64,000 nt of DNA from Tiliqua scincoides. Lineage: Eukaryota; Chordata; Lepidosauria; Squamata; Scincidae. Location: NCBI RefSeq assembly GCF_035046505.1, contig NC_089822.1, forward strand, positions 93,091,659 through 93,155,658, in the 5' to 3' direction. Made by a program: the position numbers and the translations under genes. The notes beneath the pieces were generated by a model that was not told the origin of the DNA, did not search any database, and saw only the letters and a program-made list of their open reading frames with translations. Of this stretch, positions 56,346 through 64,000 are shown piece by piece. Each line of letters opens with the position of its first letter. Within the stretch, counting starts at the first letter, position 1.

Positions 56346-56748
56346 TCATGTCCTCTTCACAAACTGTTTTAAACAGAAAATAAACTTGCAGCCATGAGAT
56401 TTGGCCCCAACAAAACTATAGCTACGTCTATATTTTTCTTTCATCAGAACACGAGCTTCTTCATTCTCCACACTAAAGCCATTTCTGCCCAATGTTGCAT
56501 ATACATAACTGGGGTCAAATGTGTACACTTCCAGGCAGAAATGAGTTACAAGCGCCACATTTTTCCCATCAACACTTTTGTCTCTTAACAGCGACACACC
56601 AGGCAGAAATGTAACCGGGTGGTGTCTCTCACAATGTAAGGACGTAGTAAGTCGTACCAGTTGCATTTTAGCTTGTCATACAACTGAACATGTCTGTTGG
56701 GGCAAAGGTGACAACCCTCTTCACACTTGACAGCACAAACAGACTTCA
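56346..56748 (-). pseudogene. Unknown ORF region, possible decayed gene or conserved element
   Basis: The minus strand has a 106-residue open frame (56346-56666) beginning MQLVRLTTSLHCERHHPVTF and containing GKNVALVTHFCLEVYTFDPS and SVENEEARVLMKEKYRRSYS. A second minus-strand frame begins upstream (about 56748) with MKSVCAVKCEEGCHLCPNRH. Both look protein-like but lie in different frames. I recognise no domain, and no splice sites are evident. It may be a processed fragment with a frameshift, or chance. Confidence 0.2.
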
Positions 56749-58000
56749 TGTTTCTTTGTGGCACATTCCGTTTTTGTGCTCATTTTCTATGGGCTAGAAA
56801 ATTGTTTCTATAAATATAGACTTGAGGATGCAATTAAAAATAATGAGATATTACGACTTTGAGTTTTTTGTGCAAGAAAAGAGAGGGTGGGATCTAGCTA
56901 GAAGTGTGTAATTCCCCTGCCCTCTCTCTCAGTATTGATTGGTTAGCCAGCCATTTCAATAAGGTTTATATTCTAGAGTGTGTGAGAGAGAGAGGTTCAC
57001 AAGTCATTGCCGCAAAAACTTTACCTTGTGAAGATTTCCTGAGTTGCTTCAGCAGCGTTGAGACAGTGTGAAGGTAACATTCGTTTGATCTTCTGTAATG
57101 GATGTTCTTGGATTAAGATGACCATATTCCATATGAGACAGGCTGATGTCTCCTTAAGAATTCTCAGCAAGAAAGGAGAATTGTGGGTGGCTCTTCCTTC
57201 CATGGATCAATCTCTTCCTTCACCAATTGTAGAGATGGAGACATTTGTAGAGGCTCATTTTGTCTTGCTTCAGAATAGGGATGCAAAAACAATCATGAGA
57301 AAACTGACAAAGCGGGTTCAGACCCACAAAACCTGGGGCACTATCAGTGTGTCCAGCTTCAAGGTGTCATAAAGCTCTTGGCTGGTTTTGCTGCCTGAAC
57401 ATGGCTATTCAATGTTCCTAGGAGGGGCTACTCAAGTAGGAGCATTCATGCTTGCCTTCAGAAGGCCACCTGAGATGAAATGCAAGGGCAAGTTTACTTC
57501 ATGCAGCAGCCCTCTCACTTTTGGGATATGGTCACCCAGCACTGGGGAGCTTTCTCTGGATGAATTCATTAACATCTTTTTATGACTCGTTATACTCAGT
57601 GAGCTTTAAATCACTTTTACTGTTAGACTATAAAATTATGATAGAAACTACTGTTTAGAGAAGAAAGATGCTGCATTGTTGAAAAATGTATTGTATACCA
57701 AACTGTACAAATATATCTTGTACACCAGATTATCTCATCCTGATTGAGCTTGTTGAAAAAAAATTCCATATTTTTCCATTTAGTTAAGATTTAGAAATGC
57801 CTGACTGTAAACACGTAATAGGATCAGTGAAGACATTTGCTGGCTAGGATGATCCCATCCTTGCCATTGCAGGTCAATTGAGGGGGAAAGAAGACAAGGC
57901 AACCATCAGGAGGCAGTGGTAGACACGGGGGGCAGTTCGTTCAGCATCGTGCAGATCCATGGCAGCTAACTGGCTAGCACTTCCTGGCATGATTCACTCT

Positions 58001-59153
58001 TACACCTGAAAAGCATAGGAGGACACACACCTAGAGTATGGAGAGAGGTGAAAAGAGGTGTGCCCCAAGGATCTGTCCTGGGACCGGTGCTTTTCAACCT
58101 GTTCATAAATGACCTGGAGACAGGGTTGAGCAGTGAGGTGGCTAAGTTTGCAGATGACACCAAACTTTTCCGAATGGTGAAGACCAGAAGTGATTGTGAG
58201 GAGCTCCAGAAGGATCTCTCCAGACTGGCAGAATGGGCAGCAAAATGGCAGATGCGCTTCAATGTCAGTAAGTGTAAAGTCATGCACATTGGGGCAAAAA
58301 ATCAAAACTTTGGATATAGGCTGATGGGTTCTGAGCTGTCTGTGACAGATCAGGAGAGAGATCTTGGGGTGGTGGTGGACAGGTCGATGAAAGTGTCGAC
58401 CCAATGTGCGGCGGCAGTGAAGAAAGCCAATTCTATGCTTGGGATCATTAGGAAGGGTATTGAGAACAAAACGGCTAGCATTATAATGCCATTGTACAAA
58501 TCGATGGTAAGGCCACACCTGGAGGATTGTGCCCAGTTCTGGTCGCCGCATCTCAAAAAAGACATAGTGGAAAGGTACAAAAGAGAGCGACTAAGATGAT
58601 TACAGGGCTGGGGCACCTTCCTTATGAGGAAAGGCTATGGCGTTTGGGCCTCTTTAGCCTAGAAAAGAGACGCCTGAGGGGGGACATGATTGAGACATAC
58701 AAAATTATGCAGGGGGTGGACAGAGTGGATAGGGAGATGCTCTTTACACTCTCACATAATACCAGAACCAGGGGACATCCACTTAAATTGAGTGTTGGGC
58801 GGGTTAGGACAGACAAAAGAAAATATTTCTTTACTCAGCGTATGGTCGGTCTGTGGAACTCCTTGCCACAGGATGTGGTGCTGGTGTCTAGCCTAGACGC
58901 CTTTAAAAGGGGATTGGACAAGTTTCTGGAGGAAAAATCCATTATGGGGTACAAGCCATGATGTGTATGCGCAACCTCCTGATTTTAGAAATGGGTTATG
59001 TCAGAATGCCAGATGCAGGGGAGGGCACCAGGATGAGGTCTCTTGTTATCTGGTGTGCTCCCTGGGGCATTTGGTGGGCCGCTGTGAGATACAGGAAGCT
59101 GGACTAGATGGGCCTATGGCCTGATCCAGTGGGGCTGTTCTTATGTTCTTAGA
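58001..59153 (+). mobile_element. CR1-like LINE, 5'-truncated, long ORF2 remnant
   Basis: It is the longest CR1 copy here. Frame 58048-58599 encodes the reverse-transcriptase core: RGVPQGSVLGPVLFNLFIND, then KFADDTKLF (the FADD catalytic motif), then QERDLGVVVD and MVRPHLEDCAQFWSPH. A one-base-type frameshift near 58570-58585 moves the tail to frame 58527-58961: VQKRATKMITGLGHLPYEER, MVGLWNSLPQDVV, DAFKRGLDKFLEEKSIMGYK. The 3'UTR ends GGGGCTGTTCTTATGTTCTT. Only that break was noticed, so the copy is fairly young. The usual CR1 apurinic endonuclease half is absent. Confidence 0.88.
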
Positions 59154-59273
59154 GTAGCAATCATCAGGGTCACAGCAGGCTACCTTCTGTGACCATAGGT
59201 AGTTCTGGCACATCTCTGCGTTGGTTTTGACGGAATCATTCACAGCCACATCCAATCAGTGGTGTACCTAGGG

Positions 59274-59502
59274 CAGTCATTTTCAACCACTGTGCCGTGG
59301 TACATTGGTGTGCTGCGAGTGGTCCACAGGTGTGCCAGAGGAATCTGGGGAAAGATCATTTATTAGTAGGGCCAATGGGGGATGTGAGCTCCCCACTGGC
59401 AGCATGGTGTGCCTTATCAATTGTCAAAAACCTGATCGTGCGCCTTGACAATTTTAGTGCCTTGTCAGTGTGCCCTGAGGTGAAAAAGGATGAAAATCGC
59501 TG
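59274..59502. mobile_element. hAT-like MITE (family of 30969)
   Basis: CAGTCATTTTCAACCACTGT ... GATGAAAATCGCTG; target copies ACCTAGGG (59266-59273) and GTCTAGGG (59503-59510). Confidence 0.8.
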
Positions 59503-60548
59503 GTCTAGGGAATATGGTACCCACACCAAGCACTGAAATTGAGCTCATGTCCAAACAGAGAAGGGAAATCACAGGAAGGGAAGTCAGCTCTGTTCTGCAA
59601 AAAAATTATTCCCTTTCCTATTAGTGCTGCCCATTTCTAACACTGCTCTTTTGGGAATATCGAAACATCTTGAATTTTTTCTGCAGGCATTTACCTCTTT
59701 TTTGGAGGTTCCCCTAAAAATGCACCATTGGCCATGGTGGGGAAACGCACCATTGGTAGAATCTAGGTAAGCCGCACCCAGTGTCCCCCTTCAAGTGGTG
59801 ACCAGGGCAGATGTCCCCTAGATATACCACTGCTTCTAATGCAATAACACAGCAGCATTAGCATTAGAAAGCCATTGAAAGGTGGTAGGCCCAGAGCCTC
59901 ACATGGTTCTATTTTATTAATTTATTTCTTGCAGCACACACAAGGCTTTCATTTAAGTCTGAATGCCTTAAAAATTGCAAAGAAGGAAGAACTTTGTCTG
60001 GTTCAGCTTGTCATGTAGGAAGACAGAAAAAAAGCCAGACTGGTTTCTTCAACGAAACCACAAAATGTACACAATGCTTGTTCTCATTCACATCTGGTTA
60101 CTCTAGAAGACATCCACCGTCCCTCACAATTAGTGATGAAAATTATTCTTTTCACATTCAAGCCCTTCTTCTGGTGAAGGGACTCAAAAGCTGCAGCATT
60201 GAGTGATATTACGATTCCTTTGAGAAGCAATGGAAGTAGAATAAGAAAATGTGATGCATATTGTTTATCTCCATTGTGATTTAAATTATGACATCTCTTG
60301 AGTCACTTGGGTGTTATCATAGTGAGATTATGGGATTATCTATTTCACTGGAAGGACACTGAGAAAAAAATTGTCAGCCCTCTCCTTAATGATGCAACAT
60401 GTTTCTGCAGTGATAGAGCTGTAGGAGAATAGTTGTGAACTCTGGAAAATCACAACATTAGTCAATGGGATATTGATAATATTGTTGTTTCACTGCATAC
60501 TGTATATTTCATTTCCAGGACCTCATCATTCTCTGAAATTCTTTCTAG

Positions 60549-60632
60549 GCAATTTGTGCTACAGACAGCATCACAGATATGAAACGATGGATTCTTGTCT
60601 CCTGTCTATTAGGAATATGTTCTGCTGTGCCG
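60549..60632 (+). CDS. AMBN: AMBN exon: 5'UTR end and signal peptide
   Basis: The acceptor ATTCTTTCTAG ends at 60548. Eighteen codons run from ATG at 60579. Confidence 0.87.
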
Positions 60633-62341
60633 GTAATCAATAAAGCTTAACTCAAATTGTTAACAACTTACCAAGCTAGAGAAGATCTGATGTTATATGG
60701 CCACAACCAGTTCATCCATGAAATAAGCAATGCAGTTCACAGCAAGTAGCAGGTCGTAGGCAGAGGCGAAAAAACTCAAGGTGTCTTTCACCCCAATTCT
60801 GCCAACACCTCCCTCCAGCCCACCACAGATGGAACAGCTCCAATCCACTTCCCTATCTACTCATTTTGCTCCTTACTTGCATGGTCCCTTTAAATAAACT
60901 GAGAAATGTAGAACATACTGACAGCACTCCTAGCATGTCTCACAGCCCAATCCATGCATGTTTACTCAGAAGTAAGTCCCATTAGTGTCAATGGGGCTTA
61001 CTCTCAGGAAAGTGTGGACAGGATTGGGCTGTCACACTTCCTGTTTTGTGTGTGGAACCTCCTCCCCCTTCTTGATTACTGTCAGCCTTCCTTCCCTTTC
61101 CCCACATTAGCCATTGTTTTCCATTACATGAGCACTGATGAAAATCATAGTTAACATGAACCATGATGTCTTTGTAAACTAGTGATTGAAACTATCGTCT
61201 AAAATTCATTGAAGAACTGTGATTTTGAAATAAGTCCAAGTATAGCTAATTATGGTCTTTGACTATAGATTTCAGTATGAATTAGATGAAATTTCAAGGT
61301 TTTCACAGACTGTGAAATAACTTGTAATTTCTATTCCTTTATCACATTCCCAATTTTTTTTAAGGATGCAGCAAGAAAGTAGCAATAAGCTAAGGCTGCA
61401 ATCCTATACACACTTTCCTGGGAGTAAGCACAATTGAACCCAGTGGGATTTATTTCTGAGTAGACATGAATAGACTTGTGTAGTAAGAGAACTATGACTA
61501 TACTATATGTACTATAGTATACTATACTATAGTATAGAGAACTATAGGTAACATCCACTAAAATTGAGTGTTGGGAGAGTTAGGACAGACAAAAGAAAAT
61601 ATTTCTTTACTCAGCATGTGGTTGGTCTGTGGAACTCCTTGTCCCAGGATGTGGTGATGGCATCTGGTCTAGATGCCTTTCAAAGGGGATTGGACAAATT
61701 TCTGGAGGAAAAATCATTTATGGGTTACAAGACATGATGTGTATGTGCAACCTCCTGAATTTAGAAATGGGCTATGTCAGATGAAAGGGAGGGCACCAGG
61801 ATGCAGCTCTCTTGTTACCTGGTGTGTTCCCTGGGGCACTTGGTGGGCCACTGTGAGATACAGGAAGCTAGACTAGATGGGCCTATGGCCTGATCCAGCA
61901 GGGCTGTTCTTATGCTCTTATGAGCATTTAAATGGTTACTTTGAAAGTTATTGTCCCAATCAAGTTCTAATTAGTTGTTTCCCATTCAGACCAATGGCAC
62001 AAATTGTTCAGTCAATTCCTAACCCATTACTTTAATCAGAGGTTGGTCATAACTAACTTTGGATTGGGATCAACTACGTTTTGACTCAAAATATGGAGTT
62101 GCACGGAAGGGTGAATCAATGATCATTATATATATATAAACCTTGATAAAACATTAATTTCATTTGCTAGGATTAGTAATTTGTGGGAAAACTTGCTTTA
62201 TTACCATCCCAACCCTTTATCAAAAAGAAGCTATTAATGTCTTCCGAATGCTGAAAAAGAAGAAACTCCAATAGATACTTTCTTTGTTCACAGATACCTC
62301 AGTTCCCTGGAATTCCTGGAATGGGTAGTTTAAACCTTCAG
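60549..62341 (+). CDS. AMBN: Ameloblastin (AMBN), first two coding exons; continues beyond window
   Basis: AMBN is a secreted enamel matrix protein of secretory ameloblasts that supports cell adhesion and enamel rod growth. Exon 60549-60632 (ATG at 60579) encodes MKRWILVSCLLGICSA, the signal peptide, plus VP, with donor CCG|GTAATC. Exon 62294-62341 follows TTTGTTCACAG and encodes IPQFPGIPGMGSLNLQ, donor CAG|GTATAG. The latter matches human AMBN QQSGTPGMASLSLE. Both introns are phase 0. The next expected exon (human TMRQLGSLQRLNTLSQ) is not found before 64000, so the gene continues to the right. The signal also resembles amelogenin's (WILFACLLG), a known paralogue, but the second exon and the position after AMTN favour AMBN. 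Confidence 0.87.
60943..61032. repeat. ~90-bp foldback element (copy 9), in AMBN intron
   Basis: CAGCCCAATCCATGCATGTT, AGTAAGTCCCATTAGTGTCA, ATGGGGCTTACTCTCAGGAA, GGACAGGATTGGGCTG. It is a good full-length example. Confidence 0.75.
61392..61480. repeat. ~90-bp foldback element (copy 10)
   Basis: AAGGCTGCAATCCTATACAC, GAGTAAGCACAATTGAACCC, TTTATTTCTGAGTAGACATG. A TA-rich imperfect palindrome follows at 61493-61545 (TATACTATACTATAGTATAG). Confidence 0.7.
61553..61920 (+). mobile_element. CR1-like LINE 3' end, in AMBN intron
   Basis: It encodes the tail (VGLWNSLSQDVVMASGLDAF in the CR1 frame) and ends GGGCTGTTCTTATGCTCTTA. It is closely related to 58001-59153. Confidence 0.85.
62294..62341 (+). 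CDS. AMBN: AMBN exon: IPQFPGIPGMGSLNLQ
   Basis: Sixteen codons; conserved PGM-x-SL-x-L core. Confidence 0.88.
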
Positions 62342-62417
62342 GTATAGTTTTTACAAGTTTTACAATATCTCTAAAATGTTTAAAGGTGATCATAATGACA
62401 AGGAGATGCTGTTTCTT

Positions 62418-62490
62418 ACAGCACAACCTTGTGCATGTTTATTTGGAATTAAGTCCCACTAATTCACTGGGACTTGCTTTCAGGTGAGGA
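62418..62490. repeat. ~90-bp foldback element (copy 11)
   Basis: AAGTCCCACTAATTCACTGG then GACTTGCTTTCAGGTGAGG; the outer ends are degraded. Confidence 0.55.
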
Positions 62491-62555
62491 GGCAATGTTA
62501 ATATCTTACATTAGGTTTTTCATAACTGTGCTTTCTAGTTTTAAAGAATCATTAA

Positions 62556-63190
62556 TGGGCAGCCCAATCCTATCCGGTTCTGGCACAGAGGGTCTGCACA
62601 GCCCATGCTGTATCTAGTGCTGGAACTGAGCAGGCTAGAGCTCTCCTTGGGGCAAGGGAACATTTGTTCCCTTACCCCCATGTTGAGCTCCGGTCTGCTA
62701 CTCCAATCTGCACCAGTGAAATCGCTGGCACAAGTCCAAGAAGCCCCTTGTGGAGCCCTCAGGCCTGGGAAGGGGATTTGGCAGGCGTACTCTGCTGACC
62801 CTGACTCCCTCCCAAGCCTGATCCACTCCCATTCCGCCCTGCTCTGCCCTGTTACACCCCCCTCCCCACCTCCATTCCACCTTCCCCCTGCACCGCTTAG
62901 CATGGCACCAGCGGCCACAGCTTCAGATTCAGCACCAGTGGGATGCTGCAGGACTTGCACTGCCTTCTCCAGAGGTGTTGCAAATGTGCTTTACGGCACG
63001 TTTGCAACAGCTGTTGCTGATTGGTGCCTCTTAAAATTGGTCCAACATTCTCCTACTAAGGACCAATCTTATCTGGACCTTGCACTGCTGGAACAGGAGT
63101 CCTGAAACTCCTGTTCCAACAATGCAAGGTCCTTGATGGCTCTCTACAGCAGTGCAAAAGCAGGGCTACTGTCACATGCTTCTGGGTCAC
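62556..63190. repeat. GC-rich MITE sequence with hairpin, in AMBN intron
   Basis: It starts GGCAGCCCAATCCTATCCGG and shares modules with 12855-13045 and 33679-34247. A hairpin at 63078-63133 pairs GGACCTTGCA...GGAACAGGAGT with ACTCCTGTTCC...TGCAAGGTCC. The right boundary is uncertain. It explains the open frames at 62541-63105. Confidence 0.5.
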
Positions 63191-63234
63191 TGCCATAAAG
63201 AGCGAGAATGAATTGGCAGCAGACTCTATAGAGT

Positions 63235-63530
63235 ACTGACAAAAGAAAGAACTTATTCATCTACTATATAATTAGTGTGTGGAATATGCTGCCATAAGAT
63301 TTTTTAAAGGGGTTAAGACAAATAAGGCCTTCAGGCACAGAGAGAGTAAGCTACTGACTACGTATTGCCAGGGGAAATCAGCAAGATGTATGTGTGTTAT
63401 TGCCATCATGTCCTGCTTGATATGTCCTGCTTTGCACTAGATATTTCTGTCTGGCCTCTGTTAGAACAGGATGCTGGACTAGATTTGCCTTTGATTTGAC
63501 CCAATGAGTTTCTTCTTATGTTCTTGTAGC
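63235..63530 (+). mobile_element. Old CR1-like LINE 3' end
   Basis: AACAGGATGCTGGACTAGAT, TTGCCTTTGATTTGACCCAA and TTTCTTCTTATGTTCTTG match the CR1 tail with many changes, so it is older than the other copies. Confidence 0.65.
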
Positions 63531-63847
63531 ATAGGCACGCTATCTCTGTTGTTGAATATGTGGGGGCTCGTTCATCTAAGGGAGGGAAGCGTTTAGCACA
63601 GGGGCATTGTTACTTGCATTGCAAATAGCTTTAGATTCAGACTAAGACTGTGGAGTTAAGTTCTGTGCCTCTTAAACATAACTAGAAGAGTTTGATTTTG
63701 TTGGTAAGTGGTAAAAACCATTTCATATGTAACGTTTCATATGTTTCTTCATAGTACCTTTGCATATTTGGGGCATTAGAAGCCCTTGAACATGAATTTA
63801 AATGTGAAATAAGGCGATTTTTATTAAATTCACATTTTGCATTTTAC

Positions 63848-64000
63848 TGCACAATCCGATCCCCTGCTTGAACTGACGCAGCTGTCCCTGCGCTGGCTCG
63901 GAATGTCAAAAACATGCCATAAATGGCCTGCGTTGGCCTGCTGGCACTGCATCCAGAAGCTGCACCAGTCAGCACCAGTAAGATGGTGCCAGGCAGCCCA
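63848..64000. repeat. CACAATCCGATCC-type MITE, cut by window end
   Basis: It begins GCACAATCCGATCCCCTGC and carries CTGGCACTGCATCCAGAAGC and GGTGCCAGGCAGCCCA modules of the same MITE family. Confidence 0.4.

Noticed and set aside
57058-57585. Open frames of 104 and 65 codons on the plus strand and 60 on the minus strand
   Set aside because: Overlapping frames on both strands, no recognised domain and no SCPP exon signals; I could not support a gene.
60579-60632. Amelogenin (AMEL) rather than AMBN
   Set aside because: The signal peptide is similar (WIL--CLLG), but the next exon IPQFPGIPGMGSLNLQ fits AMBN and not AMEL's PPHPGHPGYINF. The position after AMTN also fits AMBN.
62541-63105. Open frames on both strands after the second AMBN exon, considered as an AMBN exon
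   Set aside because: They coincide with a MITE of the CCCAATCCTA family and do not match any AMBN exon.

Overview
This is a vertebrate nuclear window, most likely from a squamate reptile. The repeats point there: CR1 LINEs with the lizard-type 3' end, L2-like LINEs, MIR-like tRNA SINEs, very many hAT-type MITEs, and a roughly 90-bp foldback element common in squamate DNA. The genes agree. Both amelotin (AMTN) and the start of ameloblastin (AMBN) have open reading frames, so the animal is expected to make enamel, which argues against birds and turtles. No rRNA, CRISPR or prokaryotic feature is present, and I recognised no retrovirus-like or other capsid-bearing element.

Layout, all genes on the plus strand. 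At 1-1865 lies the 3' part of a small secreted Pro/Tyr-rich gene ('gene A'): a terminal coding exon with three 11-residue repeats, then a separate 3'UTR exon. At about 9.4-12.6 kb is a second small gene ('gene B'): a signal-peptide exon and one long coding exon giving a 113-residue product that ends in RGDS. At 25.2-43.1 kb is AMTN, nine coding exons encoding about 314 residues, every intron phase 0. At 60.5-62.3 kb are the first two coding exons of AMBN, which runs out of the window.

This is the P/Q-rich part of the secretory calcium-binding phosphoprotein (SCPP) cluster. AMTN then AMBN is the order known from other tetrapods. Genes A and B occupy the flank that in mammals holds small secreted Tyr/Pro-rich genes (ODAM, FDCSP, CSN3, statherin/histatin). 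Their architecture (signal exon, phase-0 introns, Y/P-rich tail exon, and in A a separate 3'UTR exon) fits that group, but I cannot name orthologues. They are the best candidates here for something undescribed.

Almost everything else is transposable-element debris. There is an unusually rich set of hAT-like MITEs with visible 8-bp target duplications, foldback elements, split SINEs and deeply nested insertions, the clearest at 47.2-48.5 kb. Coordinates of genes come from manual reading of splice signals and phase; repeat boundaries are approximate unless a target duplication is given.
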